From assembly GCA_016182965.1 (NCBI GenBank), contig JACPFM010000016.1:36362-86422 (forward strand): a stretch of DNA of 50,061 nucleotides, read 5' to 3'. The notes beneath the pieces were generated by a model that saw only the letters and a list, made by a program, of their open reading frames with translations, did not search any database and was not told where the DNA came from. This document shows positions 26,732-35,569 of the stretch, in pieces. This DNA is from Deltaproteobacteria bacterium. GTDB lineage: Bacteria > Myxococcota_A > Polyangia > Polyangiales > JADJMO01. Position numbers and translations under genes: made by a program. Position 1 is the first letter of the stretch. Every line of letters starts with the position of its first letter.

Positions 26732-27966
26732 TGCACGGCCGGCGCGGCCCTCGGGCCCGCTCCGCATCGAGTAAGGCGTCCATCGCGTGCTGGCTCGCGG
26801 CGAGCACCGTCGCGAGCACCGTCTGGCTCGCTGGATGCCGCGTGGACGCCTCTGGGCTCGCGAACGCCAGTGCGACCGACGCAGGAGGGGAGCCCGACGC
26901 AGCGATCCTCGGCTGTGGCAACGGCGCGCTCGACACCGATGAAACGGATGTCGACTGCGGGGGCGACGCGTGCGGGAAGTGCGGTGACGGAAAGGCATGC
27001 CGCGGTGGCGGCGACTGTCTCTCCGGGCGCTGCGATTCCGGTACCTGCGAAGCCGTGCCGTCTTGCACAAACGGCGCACGGGACGGCGACGAGAGCGATG
27101 TGGATTGCGGCGGAGAATGCGCTCGATGCGGGGCGGGGAAATCCTGCGCCCGCGCGACCGACTGCCTCTCTGGTGTCTGCGTCGGCAACAGCTGCGCATC
27201 ATCGACGTGCTCGGACGGAGTGTTCAACGGAACGGAAACCGACATCGACTGCGGCGGGAAATCGTGCAGCCCTTGCTCGAAAGGGCGTCTCTGCACTGTA
27301 GGTCCGGATTGTGCGACACATTTGTGCGATGCGGGTATTTGCCAATGGCCGCGCACGTGCAAGCACCTGCACGAAGCCGAGCCCACCCTCGGCAGTGGCG
27401 TATTCACGATCGACCCGGACGGCCTAGGCGCCGCAGTCGCTGCGTTCGCTGCGTACTGCGACATGCAGACCGATGGGGGCGGCTGGACCTTCTTCGCGCA
27501 TGTGGATGGTGGCTACGCTGGAGATCGCCTCTTTGAGTCCGATGTCGGGACGTACCGAGCGGATGTAGTTGACGATGGGACCACATATGGGCGTGCCCGC
27601 TCGCTGTTGCCGTGGGTTCCACATACCAGCATGATGGTCGCTCTCGACACTGCGGATCCCCTTGCGGCGGCCGCCGTCAACAAACTGCTATTTCTGCAGT
27701 ACATGCCGGGTGCGGACGGCTTCAACCGTGGTCCGATACCATGCGTTGGCCTCAAGGCCGGTTTCGCATACCGTGTGGGGTTGGCCGGGCCTTTCGTCAC
27801 TGGCGGAACCAGCAACGGTTGTGGAACGACGGACTGGTATCTGCGCGACGCATCGAACTTGAAATACTTGACCTTGTTTGACTACTCACGAGCGGGGAAC
27901 GCGTGGGGAGCCGGTATGGGCGGCGACGATTCCCTGAATCATGACGGATGGTGGTATGTGCGCTGA
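26731..27966 (+). CDS. Cys-rich lipoprotein with a fibrinogen-like C-terminal domain
   Basis: A 411-residue protein with a long signal (about 35 residues) ending WLAGC. Three tandem Cys-rich repeats of about 48 residues follow (about 60-205), each with the pattern 'C-x-G...DETDVDCGG..C..C..G..C....DC.SG.C'. The C-terminal domain (about 210-411) resembles fibrinogen-related domains: a Cys near its start, SGVFTIDP, AYCDMQTDGGGWTFFAHVDGG and a final NHDGWWYVR. It ends right after the WWY, so the usual last Cys-containing strand is missing. It starts 1 bp inside the stop of the receiver-PATAN gene, so the two may be coupled. A secreted, disulfide-bonded surface protein, perhaps carbohydrate-binding, is likely. 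Base usage becomes less GC-rich in its second half. Confidence 0.82.
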   Translation: MHGRRGPRARSASSKASIACWLAASTVASTVWLAGCRVDASGLANASATDAGGEPDAAILGCGNGALDTDETDVDCGGDACGKCGDGKACRGGGDCLSGRCDSGTCEAVPSCTNGARDGDESDVDCGGECARCGAGKSCARATDCLSGVCVGNSCASSTCSDGVFNGTETDIDCGGKSCSPCSKGRLCTVGPDCATHLCDAGICQWPRTCKHLHEAEPTLGSGVFTIDPDGLGAAVAAFAAYCDMQTDGGGWTFFAHVDGGYAGDRLFESDVGTYRADVVDDGTTYGRARSLLPWVPHTSMMVALDTADPLAAAAVNKLLFLQYMPGADGFNRGPIPCVGLKAGFAYRVGLAGPFVTGGTSNGCGTTDWYLRDASNLKYLTLFDYSRAGNAWGAGMGGDDSLNHDGWWYVR

Positions 27967-27969
27967 GCA

Positions 27970-28001
27970 CCGAGCCCTCGCCGTTGAACGTTGCGGCTCG
28001 G
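27970..28001. terminator. Inverted repeat after the fibrinogen-like gene (weak)
   Basis: Arms ccgagcc (27970-27976) and ggctcgg (27995-28001) enclose an 18-nt loop that can fold further. It lies in the 80-bp gap before the glycan genes. No T-run follows, so a terminator role is uncertain. Confidence 0.3.
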
Positions 28002-28046
28002 GTTGGCAACGTATGTCGTGGACGCCCAGATCCTGGAGGCCTACGG

Positions 28047-28706
28047 ATGAACTCTGAGTGTTTCGTGCACGAGACCGCCGTCGTCGACGAGCCTTGCGAA
28101 ATCGGGGCGGGGACGCGCGTCTGGCACTTTTGCCACGTCAGCCGAGACGCGAAGATCGGGTCCGGGTGCTCGCTGGGTCAGAATGTCTTCGTCGCAAGCG
28201 GCGTGACCGTTGGTAACAACGTGAAGATCCAGAACAACGTTTCCCTCTACGAGGGCACCGTCATCGAGGACGACGTGTTCTTGGGCCCCTCATGCGTACT
28301 TACGAACGTGAGCAATCCGCGCTCTCAGGTCAATCGCCGCAGGCTCTACGAGAAGACGCTCATTCGGCGCGGTGCGACGATCGGCGCGAATGCAACCATT
28401 GTCTGCAGCACTACCGTCGGTCGATACGCATTCGTCGCAGCTGGCGCCGTGGTGACCCGAGACGTCCCCGACTACGCCATGATGGTTGGCGTGCCGGCAC
28501 GTCGCATCGGCTGGTGTAGCCGTCATGGACACCGGCTATCTTCGATCGATAGCAGTGGGTACCTTGTTTGTCCCGAAAGCAGGCTGCGGTACCGGGAGGT
28601 GGGCGAGAGTCTCGGCTGCGTCGACCTCGATGAAGACGCGCCCCTGCCGGAACCCCTGGCGGTCGGGACCGTTTCATATAGGAATTTCCGACACGGAGCC
28701 GAGTGA
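28047..28706 (+). CDS. wbpD: WbpD/WlbB-like UDP-3-amino-sugar N-acetyltransferase
   Basis: This 219-residue protein folds as a left-handed beta-helix of hexapeptide repeats (AKIGSGCSLGQNVFVASGVTVG and on). It should acetylate the 3-amino group of UDP-2-acetamido-3-amino-2,3-dideoxy-glucuronate. Family landmarks are GTRVWHFCHVSRDAKIG, IQNNVSLYEGTVIEDDVFLG, SCVLTNVSNPRSQVNR, RRGATIGANATIVC and PARRIGW. A C-terminal extension with CSRHGH and YLVCPE may be a small metal-binding knuckle. The ATG at 28047 has ggagg 7 bp upstream. It is the first gene of the glycan run and overlaps the aminotransferase gene by 1 bp. wbpA and wbpB, needed before it, are not in the window. Confidence 0.85.
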   Translation: MNSECFVHETAVVDEPCEIGAGTRVWHFCHVSRDAKIGSGCSLGQNVFVASGVTVGNNVKIQNNVSLYEGTVIEDDVFLGPSCVLTNVSNPRSQVNRRRLYEKTLIRRGATIGANATIVCSTTVGRYAFVAAGAVVTRDVPDYAMMVGVPARRIGWCSRHGHRLSSIDSSGYLVCPESRLRYREVGESLGCVDLDEDAPLPEPLAVGTVSYRNFRHGAE

Positions 28707-29866
28707 TGAGAGTCCCCCTCCTCGATCTGCGACGCGACACGTCCCTCGATGCACAGCTCGAGGCGGCGTTCCGACGAGTTCTCCAGAGCGGTCACTACAT
28801 ACTCGGACCGGAGGCCGAAGCGTTCGAACGCGCCTGCGCCGACTACGTAGGTGCACGTTTCGCGCTCGGCGTTTCTTCGGGAACGGATGCGCTCCTCCTC
28901 GCCCTGATGGCGGCGGGCGTGGGTCCAGGAGACGAGGTGATCTGTCCGACTTTTACGTTCTTCGCTACTGCCGGCACCATTGCCCGCCTCGGTGCGAAGC
29001 CCGTTTTCGTTGACATTCGACCCTGTTGTTTCAACGCGGATGCCGCTGCGATCGAGGAGAAACTCTCGGCGCGCACGAAGGCGGTCGTGCCTGTTCACCT
29101 CTTTGGGCAGTGCGCGGAAATGCAGCCCATCAGGCGCCTCTGCCAAGAGCGTGGGGTCTTCGTCCTCGAGGACGCTGCGCAGGCGTTCGGGGCAACCACC
29201 GAAGAGGGCCGCGCGGGCGCGCTGGGCCACGCGGCGGCCTTCTCGTTCTTCCCGTCGAAGAACCTGGGTGCGTTCGGTGACGCGGGGCTCGTGACCACCG
29301 ATGACGCGGCGCTCGCCGAGCGCATGTCGCTGTTGCGGACACACGGCGCGAAGCCGAAGTACTTCCACGCCGCGGTCGGCGGGAACTTCCGCATCGACGC
29401 GCTGCAGAGCGCGCTGCTTGCCGTGAAGCTTCCGCACCTCGACGGTTGGACCGATCGCCGGCAGAAGAACGCGTCGCTCTACCGCGACCTTTTTTCGGCG
29501 TACGGCTGGGCCGCCACGCCGCCGCGTTGCTGGGAGGCCGCCCCACGTCCGGATGCCCCGATTCTCCTGCCGCCCCACTGTCGTGGCCGGCACATCTACA
29601 ATCAATTCGTCATTCGCGTTCCCGGCGAGGGCCGTCGTGACGCCCTAAGGGCTCATTTGGCTGAACGGGGCGTCGGCACGGAGGTGTACTACCCCGTCGC
29701 CATGCACCAACAGGCGTGCTTCGCGTCTCTCAGCCCGGACGATCGGCAGTTTCCGGAGGCCACCCTGGCTTGCCGCGAGACCGTGGCACTGCCGATCTTT
29801 CCAGAATTGACCGAGGCCGAGATCGACCGGGTCGTGTCCGCGATCAAGGAATTCGTCGAGCGCTGA
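28706..29866 (+). CDS. wbpE: DegT/DnrJ/EryC1 PLP aminotransferase (WbpE-like)
   Basis: This 386-residue enzyme transfers an amino group to a 3-keto UDP-sugar, which the preceding acetyltransferase would then acetylate. It has the N-terminal VPLLDLRRDT, then GVSSGTDALLLALMAAGVGPGDEVICPTFTF. The Asp that binds the PLP nitrogen is in LEDAAQAFGA. PLP-binding Lys185 is in FSFFPSKNLGAFGDAG. The tail VALPIFPELTEAEIDRVV is typical. A GTG three bases upstream is an alternative start. The TGATG overlap with wbpD and the paired functions support the WbpE assignment over other DegT enzymes. The gene has looser codon use than the first 26 kb. Confidence 0.87.
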   Translation: MRVPLLDLRRDTSLDAQLEAAFRRVLQSGHYILGPEAEAFERACADYVGARFALGVSSGTDALLLALMAAGVGPGDEVICPTFTFFATAGTIARLGAKPVFVDIRPCCFNADAAAIEEKLSARTKAVVPVHLFGQCAEMQPIRRLCQERGVFVLEDAAQAFGATTEEGRAGALGHAAAFSFFPSKNLGAFGDAGLVTTDDAALAERMSLLRTHGAKPKYFHAAVGGNFRIDALQSALLAVKLPHLDGWTDRRQKNASLYRDLFSAYGWAATPPRCWEAAPRPDAPILLPPHCRGRHIYNQFVIRVPGEGRRDALRAHLAERGVGTEVYYPVAMHQQACFASLSPDDRQFPEATLACRETVALPIFPELTEAEIDRVVSAIKEFVER

Positions 29867-29898
29867 CGGGAGGAAGGGCGACGCGGAGCCGTTCGTGA

Positions 29899-31935
29899 AT
29901 GGCCCGCCGGCGGCGGGCACCCGAGGTCCGGGACCATTTCACCGTGGTGCCGGGCAGGCTAGAGGGGTTCTCCGTGCGCGTACGTCGTCTGCTGCAAGCA
30001 CTCAGGATCGCGATCGACATCGCCGTTCTGGCGCTGGCGTACGCATCGGCGTGGGCGCTGCGGTTCGAGGGCGCCATTCCCAGCGAGCACAAACACCGCC
30101 TCGTGCTCACTTTGCCGTACGTGGTGGTCCTGCAGACGGTCCTGCTGTTTGGCTCCGGGGTGCCCCGGATTGCATGGCGGTACGTCGGCTTTCGCGACGG
30201 CCTCCGGATCGTGAAGGTTGCCGCCGGCGTGACGGCGGTACTGCTCGCGGTTCGCGTTGTGGTGGGAACGGTGCAGGAGAGCTACCCGATGCTCCGCCAC
30301 GCGCTGATTCCTTCCGGCGTCATCCTGATCGACGGACTGCTGTTGATGTCGGGGTTGGCCGGCCTACGCGTCGCGCGACGCTTCCTATCGGAGCACGGCG
30401 AAGCCAACCGGCAGTCGGGGCCGAGCCACCGCAGCGTGCGCGCACCGCTCAAGACTCTGCTCGTGGGCGCTGGGCGCGCAGGAGCATTGGCCGCGCAAGA
30501 AATCAACAAGCGATCGGACATCGGCATACTCGCCGTTGGATTCGTCGACGACGACCCGCTGAAGCTTGGCAGCCTGATCCACTCGATTCCGGTGCTCGGC
30601 AGCATTGAGGAATTGCCGGCGATTGCTCGGAGAGAAGATATCCGGCAGGTCCTCATCACGATCGCCGACCTTCCGGGAAAGAGGGTGCGTCGGATTCGCG
30701 AACTGTGCGAGGCCGCCGAAATTTCGGTGAAAGTCGTCCCGAGCATGTCGGAGATCGTCGGTGGACGCCTCAATTTGTCACGAATGCGCGACGTGGCGAT
30801 CGAGGATCTCTTGCGTCGGAGTCCCGTCGTTCTCGAAAGTGACGCTGTGAACGCCGTCGTGAACGGCCGGACCGTGCTGGTCAGCGGCGCAGGCGGCAGC
30901 ATCGGAAGCGAGCTCTGCCGACAGATCTGCCGGTTCGCGCCGCGGCAGCTCGTTCTCGTGGAGCGTTCGGAGAACGCGCTGTTTCACATTGACCGCGAGC
31001 TTCGCGAACGGCTCGTCGACTCCGAAATTGAGATCGTCCCCTTCGTCGCCGACATAGGAGATGAAAAGCGAATCGAACGCATCTTCTCGTCGATGAAGCC
31101 GAACGTCGTCTTCCATGCGGCGGCGCACAAGCACGTCCCGATGATGGAGCTCAACGTCGCGGAAGCCGCAAAGAACAACGTCCTCGGGACGAAGTTGCTT
31201 GCGGACGCTGCCGATCGGCATGGCGTCGGCGAGTTCGTCATGATCTCCACCGACAAGGCCGTCAATCCGTCGTCCGTCATGGGCGTGACGAAGAGAATGG
31301 CCGAGGTCTACGTTCAAGCGATCTCGCAGCGAAGCCGCACGCGGTTCGTGGCTGTTCGCTTCGGGAACGTGCTCGGTTCCAATGGGAGCGTCGTGCCCAT
31401 TTTCCAGGAGCAGATCCGTCGAGGCGGCCCGGTGACGGTCACGCACCCGGAGATGCGTCGGTATTTCATGACGATCCCGGAGGCAAGTCAGCTTGTCGTG
31501 CAGGCAGCGGCCCTCGGCCGCGGCGGCGAGATCTTCGTGCTCGACATGGGCGAGCCCGTACGAATCGTGGACCTTGCCACCGACCTCATCGAGCTCTCGG
31601 GCCTGCGTCCTGGTGAGGATATCGAAGTTGTATTTGCCGGAGTTCGTCCGGGCGAGAAACTCTTCGAGGAGCTCGCGACAGACGACGAGAGGACCGACGC
31701 GACAAGGCACCCGAAGATCTTCATCGGCCGGATCAGGCCCCATGAGTGGTCGGTCGTCGCCGCGAGCTTGAGAGAGATCGAAGCTGCCGTCAGTAGCGGC
31801 GATGACGCTGCCGTTCGGCGCGCTCTACGCGAAGCCATCCCCGAGTACAAGCCGCCGGGCGGCGTCGAAACCACTTCCGAGCCTGCTGCCACATTACCCA
31901 CGTACCTTGAACGCGCCGAGGCGGAGCTGACATGA
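29899..31935 (+). CDS. Membrane nucleotide-sugar 4,6-dehydratase (WbpM/CapD-like)
   Basis: A 678-residue inner-membrane enzyme that makes a UDP-4-keto-6-deoxy-HexNAc, the precursor of QuiNAc, FucNAc or bacillosamine-type sugars. About four membrane helices lie in residues 35-165 (IAIDIAVLALAYASAWALRF, LPYVVVLQTVLLFG, VTAVLLAVRVVVG, GVILIDGLLLMSGLAGL). A CoA-binding-like Rossmann domain follows (LLVGAGRAGALAAQEI). The SDR catalytic domain (about 310-600) has SGAGGSIGSELCRQI, HAAAHKHVPMME, and STDKAVNPSSVMGVTKRMAE with the Ser-Met-Lys type active site. The full length matches WbpM. It overlaps the next gene by 4 bp (ATGA). Upstream alternatives for the start are not convincing. Confidence 0.9.
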   Translation: MARRRRAPEVRDHFTVVPGRLEGFSVRVRRLLQALRIAIDIAVLALAYASAWALRFEGAIPSEHKHRLVLTLPYVVVLQTVLLFGSGVPRIAWRYVGFRDGLRIVKVAAGVTAVLLAVRVVVGTVQESYPMLRHALIPSGVILIDGLLLMSGLAGLRVARRFLSEHGEANRQSGPSHRSVRAPLKTLLVGAGRAGALAAQEINKRSDIGILAVGFVDDDPLKLGSLIHSIPVLGSIEELPAIARREDIRQVLITIADLPGKRVRRIRELCEAAEISVKVVPSMSEIVGGRLNLSRMRDVAIEDLLRRSPVVLESDAVNAVVNGRTVLVSGAGGSIGSELCRQICRFAPRQLVLVERSENALFHIDRELRERLVDSEIEIVPFVADIGDEKRIERIFSSMKPNVVFHAAAHKHVPMMELNVAEAAKNNVLGTKLLADAADRHGVGEFVMISTDKAVNPSSVMGVTKRMAEVYVQAISQRSRTRFVAVRFGNVLGSNGSVVPIFQEQIRRGGPVTVTHPEMRRYFMTIPEASQLVVQAAALGRGGEIFVLDMGEPVRIVDLATDLIELSGLRPGEDIEVVFAGVRPGEKLFEELATDDERTDATRHPKIFIGRIRPHEWSVVAASLREIEAAVSSGDDAAVRRALREAIPEYKPPGGVETTSEPAATLPTYLERAEAELT

Positions 31936-32600
31936 CGCCGTCCACCTGGGATCACTCTTCGGACAAGGTGCGTCCGTGGACCGGCAAGCGACTTTTCGAT
32001 GTGGCGTTCGCGCTTGCGACGGCCCCCGCATGGGCATCCCTCACGGCCGCATGTGCGGTGTGGGTGAAGTTGGATTCACCGGGACCTGTCTTCTACCGCG
32101 CGCGTCGATCCGGTCGCGACGGCAGACCGTTCCGGCTGTTCAAATTGCGGACCATGGTGGTCAATGCGGAGAACCTGGGCGGATGGACAACCGGGCGCGG
32201 CGATCCCCGCGTCACCCGCGCCGGCAGAGTGCTGCGCCGATACAAGCTCGACGAGGTTCCGCAGTTCCTTAACGTACTGCTCGGCGACATGAGCATCGTC
32301 GGGCCGCGACCCGAAGTCGAGGCCTATACGAGCCAGTACAAGGGCGAGGAGCTAGTGATTCTGGCGGTTCGCCCGGGCCTCACCGATTTTAGCTCTGTTC
32401 AGTTCGCGTCACTGGACGAGCACGTGGGATCGGTCGATGTCGACCGCACCTTCGAGAAAACCGTGCTTCCGGTGAAGAACCGACTGCGCGTGAAGTACGT
32501 GCGTGAGCAGAGCCTGCTTACGGATGTGGGGATAATTTTCGACACGGTGCGGGTTCTCGGCGAGAAGCTCGTGCGTGGGTCGGGTGGGGAAGGCGCCTGA
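31932..32600 (+). CDS. Initiating phosphosugar transferase (PglC-like)
   Basis: This 222-residue monotopic enzyme transfers a phospho-sugar from a UDP-sugar to undecaprenyl phosphate, starting the glycan repeat unit. A single hydrophobic re-entrant segment follows KRLFDVAFA. The family core is LDSPGPVFYRARRSGRDG, FRLFKLRTM, the catalytic Asp-Glu in YKLDEVPQFLNVLLGDMSIVG and GPRPE. It lacks the extra N-terminal membrane domain of WcaJ/WbaP, so it is the small PglC type. It follows the 4,6-dehydratase, which probably makes its substrate (ATGA overlap), and overlaps the aldo/keto reductase gene by 1 bp. Confidence 0.9.
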   Translation: MTPSTWDHSSDKVRPWTGKRLFDVAFALATAPAWASLTAACAVWVKLDSPGPVFYRARRSGRDGRPFRLFKLRTMVVNAENLGGWTTGRGDPRVTRAGRVLRRYKLDEVPQFLNVLLGDMSIVGPRPEVEAYTSQYKGEELVILAVRPGLTDFSSVQFASLDEHVGSVDVDRTFEKTVLPVKNRLRVKYVREQSLLTDVGIIFDTVRVLGEKLVRGSGGEGA

Positions 32601-33511
32601 TGTTTCGCATCGGCTTCGGCGCAGAGCCCCTTGGCGGAACCGATTGGGGCACAGTCGACATCACCGAGGCGGAGCGCGCGGTACGCCGTGCCGTGGATCT
32701 CGGCCTCGATGTGTTCGATACTGCCGATGTCTACGGCCTCGGCGAAAGCGAGAGGCGGCTGGCTGCAGCGCTCGGAGCCGCTCGACACAAGGTTCGCATC
32801 GTGACCAAGGGCGGCATCAAGTGGACGCAGCTCGGTCCCGGGCGGGCCCAGACCGAGCGCGATGCGTCGCCAAGCCACCTCCGTCGCGCGGTCGAGTCGA
32901 GCCTACGTCGGCTGGCAATCGACGTAATCCCGCTCTACCTCTTGCACTGGCCTGACGCGCGGACGCCGCTTGAGGAGAGCGTCGTTGAACTCGAGCGACT
33001 GAAGGGGCGTGGGTTGGTTCGGGGGTGGGGGCTTTCCAATCACGGTGCCGAGGACATCGCGCGAGTTTGTGTCGTGGGCCGGCCTGATGCGATTGAGGTC
33101 TCCTACAACGCACTGGAGTGGCGATCTTCGGAAGCGGTCATCGCGGAGGCGCATCAGCGCGGATTGGAAGTGTTCACCTACGGGGCGCTCGCTCAGGGGC
33201 TACTAACGGGCAAGTTCCGCCGTGGGGTCACGTTTCCGGCGAGCGATCGCCGAAGTCGGTTGGAGCACTTCGAACCAGGCAACAACGCGTGGTCCGTGGC
33301 CCAGTCGGTCGATGCGCTCGCTCGCCAACTAGAGCGCCCGCCGCTGCACGTGGCCCTCCGCTGGGTTCTCGAGGACCCCCGGGTCTCGTGCGTGGTGGTA
33401 GGAGCGAAGACATCCGCCCAAATCGAGCAGATTCGGTCGGCGTTGAACGGTTGGGGTGACGGTTTCTCCGTCCGCTCGTCGCTGCACGGGCAGGGCGGTG
33501 CGGCAGTCTGA
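32600..33511 (+). CDS. Aldo/keto reductase
   Basis: This 303-residue TIM-barrel oxidoreductase uses NADPH. The catalytic tetrad can be placed: Asp and Tyr in FDTADVYGLGESE, Lys in VTKGG and His in LLHWPD. The NADPH-binding tail is visible (VVVGAKTSAQIEQI). The ATG overlaps the stop of the phosphosugar transferase gene. Its place between the transferase and the E1-alpha/E1-beta pair suggests it reduces a keto group on a sugar or on a sugar side chain. The substrate is inferred from context only. Confidence 0.88.
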   Translation: MFRIGFGAEPLGGTDWGTVDITEAERAVRRAVDLGLDVFDTADVYGLGESERRLAAALGAARHKVRIVTKGGIKWTQLGPGRAQTERDASPSHLRRAVESSLRRLAIDVIPLYLLHWPDARTPLEESVVELERLKGRGLVRGWGLSNHGAEDIARVCVVGRPDAIEVSYNALEWRSSEAVIAEAHQRGLEVFTYGALAQGLLTGKFRRGVTFPASDRRSRLEHFEPGNNAWSVAQSVDALARQLERPPLHVALRWVLEDPRVSCVVVGAKTSAQIEQIRSALNGWGDGFSVRSSLHGQGGAAV

Positions 33512-33524
33512 GGAGAGTCACGGC

Positions 33525-34568
33525 ATGGAAGCTCAAACGGTTGAACGACTCGCGGATGTTGAATCCTTCAGAGCGCCGCTCGACATCACCGGCGTCGACG
33601 GAACGCTGCTACTAAGACAACTCCGCGACATGCTGGTGATTCGCTACGCGGAGGAGCGCATCGGCGACATGGTCACCGAGGGCAAGGTGCGGTGCCCCTG
33701 CCATCTCGGCATCGGTCAAGAGGCGATCGCGGTCGGCGTCTCCGCGCTGTTGCGCCATACCGATCGCGTCTTTGGCGGACACCGATCCCATTCCCATTTC
33801 CTGGCGCTCGGCGGCGATCCGTACCGCCTTTTCGCCGAGGTGCTCGGTCGCGTCGACGGGGCATCCGGTGGGATGGGAGGGTCGATGCACCTTGTCGATG
33901 AGGCGGTCGGCTTCCTCGGCTCCGTGCCGATCGTCGCGGCGACGGTCCCGCTGGCAGTCGGCGCGGCACTCTCGGCGAAGCGGCGCAAGTTGACCGACGT
34001 CGCAGTCTGCTACTTCGGTGACGGGGCGGCTGAGGAGGGAGTCGTCCACGAATCTCTGAATTTCGCTGCCACGTTCGGCCTACCGGTGCTGTTCGTTTGC
34101 GAGAACAACTTCTTCTCGAGTCACCTGCACATCCAGCAGAGGCAGCCCGACATCAGCGTCGCGAGGTTCGCGCAAGCACATCGAATTCGCACGGAGATCG
34201 TTGACGGAAACGACGTCGTCGCTGTGTCCGCGGCGACCGCCCGCCTGGTCGAGGGGGCGCGGTCCGGGGAGGGGCCGGGCTTCCTCGAGGCGATCACGTA
34301 CCGATGGCGAGGCCACGTTGGGCCCCGCGAGGACATCGATGTCGGCGTCGCGCGCAAGGAGAACCACGCGGCCTGGAAACAGCGCGATCCTGTCCGCCGA
34401 TTGGTCGATGCCCTCGTCGCGCGAGGCGAACTGACCGTCGAGCGACATGAAAGCCTGCAAGTCGAGGTCCGGCGCCTCATTCACGACGCATGGGCACGCG
34501 CGGAGACCTCCCCGTTCCCAGCCGAATCGGCGCTGTTGGACTGCGTTTTCGCGAGGAATGAACGATGA
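33525..34568 (+). CDS. TPP-dependent dehydrogenase E1 alpha-like subunit
   Basis: This 347-residue protein resembles the alpha subunit of pyruvate/acetoin/branched-chain 2-oxoacid dehydrogenase E1. Matches are RYAEERIGDMVTEGKVR, HLGIGQEAIAVGVSALL, GGHRSHSHFLALGGD, ASGGMGGSMHL, and the TPP motif running from GDGAAEEGVVHESLNFA to VCENNFF. RGHVGPRED follows near the C-terminus. The ATG at 33525 was chosen because the first helix starts there. It overlaps the beta subunit gene by 4 bp, and no E2 or E3 gene is present. In a glycan locus it is likely to act on a sugar rather than feed central metabolism, for example by adding a two-carbon unit (inference). Confidence 0.87.
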   Translation: MEAQTVERLADVESFRAPLDITGVDGTLLLRQLRDMLVIRYAEERIGDMVTEGKVRCPCHLGIGQEAIAVGVSALLRHTDRVFGGHRSHSHFLALGGDPYRLFAEVLGRVDGASGGMGGSMHLVDEAVGFLGSVPIVAATVPLAVGAALSAKRRKLTDVAVCYFGDGAAEEGVVHESLNFAATFGLPVLFVCENNFFSSHLHIQQRQPDISVARFAQAHRIRTEIVDGNDVVAVSAATARLVEGARSGEGPGFLEAITYRWRGHVGPREDIDVGVARKENHAAWKQRDPVRRLVDALVARGELTVERHESLQVEVRRLIHDAWARAETSPFPAESALLDCVFARNER

Positions 34569-35569
34569 GCACGGCTGCCACGACCTATTGTGAAGCAATT
34601 CTGCAGGCGTTCGAGCATCTTCTGGAGCATCACGAGGACGTCTTCGTCATCGGGCAGGGCCTGTGGAGTCCATGGTATGTCGGCAACTCCATGAAGGACC
34701 TCGATCGGAAGTTCGGTACCGATCGCATCATGGACACGCCAGTGTCGGAGGACGGCACCACGGGCGTGGCGGTCGGTGCGTCGCTCTGCGGTGATCGCCC
34801 CATCGTCGTCCATCCGCGGCTCGATTTCATGATCTTGGCGGCGAACTCGCTCGTGAACCAAGCCGCCAAGTGGTCCCACATGCTCGGTGGCAAGGCCCAT
34901 CCCTCGATGACTGTGCGCGGAATCATCAATCGCGGGGGCGAGCAGGGCGCTCAGCATTCGCAGGCGCTACACGCGTGGTTCGCGCACGTCCCCGGATTGA
35001 GGGTCGTCATGCCAGCCACGGCAGCCGACGCGCGAGACCTGCTGATTGCGAGCGTTCTCTGCGATGATCCCGTGCTCTACATCGACGACCGTTGGTGCTA
35101 CGACGATGCAGAGGTACTCCCGCCTGTCGTGGAGCGACCGCTTTGGGCGGAACGACCGCGGGTGATCCGAGATGGACGCGACATCACCCTCGTGGGGGCC
35201 GGTCATAGCACGCTATTGTGCCGTCAGGCCGCCGAAGAGCTGGCCGCGCAGGGGATTTCGGCCGAGGTCGTGGATTTGCGTGTCGTGAATCCTCTCGATC
35301 ATCAGGTCGTGACGCAATCCGTAGAGCGCACACGGCGACTCTGCGTTGTCGACGGCGGATGGAGCACGTGCGGCCTCGCCGGTGAGGTGATCGCAGGCGT
35401 CGTAGAAAGGCTGGGCCCGGGGACGCTGGTTGCGGCGCCTCGAAGAGTCACGCTTCCGGACGCACCTGCGCCAAGCAGCTCGGCGCTCGAACGCGTGTAC
35501 TACCCTTCCGTGGCGACCGTCACTGCCGCGGCAACCTCGATCATCGGCAACTCGGCATCAGTGCGCTGA
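34565..35569 (+). CDS. TPP-dependent dehydrogenase E1 beta-like subunit
   Basis: The 334-residue partner of the preceding subunit, with the transketolase pyrimidine-binding and C-terminal domains. Matches are RIMDTPVSEDGTTGVAVGAS with the catalytic Glu, HPRLDFMILAANSLVNQAAKW, GGEQGAQHSQALHAWFAHVPGL, VVMPATAADARDLL and ITLVGAGHSTLLC. SAEVVDLRVVNPLDHQVV follows. It starts within the alpha gene stop (ATGA) and its own stop overlaps the next ATG (TGATG). The two subunits together should form a complete alpha2beta2 E1. The N-terminal part is less typical (VIGQGLWSPWYVGNSMKDL), so the substrate may differ from pyruvate. Confidence 0.87.
   Translation: MSTAATTYCEAILQAFEHLLEHHEDVFVIGQGLWSPWYVGNSMKDLDRKFGTDRIMDTPVSEDGTTGVAVGASLCGDRPIVVHPRLDFMILAANSLVNQAAKWSHMLGGKAHPSMTVRGIINRGGEQGAQHSQALHAWFAHVPGLRVVMPATAADARDLLIASVLCDDPVLYIDDRWCYDDAEVLPPVVERPLWAERPRVIRDGRDITLVGAGHSTLLCRQAAEELAAQGISAEVVDLRVVNPLDHQVVTQSVERTRRLCVVDGGWSTCGLAGEVIAGVVERLGPGTLVAAPRRVTLPDAPAPSSSALERVYYPSVATVTAAATSIIGNSASVR

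Noticed and set aside
33525..35569. Pyruvate dehydrogenase complex genes
   Set aside because: No E2 or E3 is present and the genes are coupled with glycan-type enzymes.
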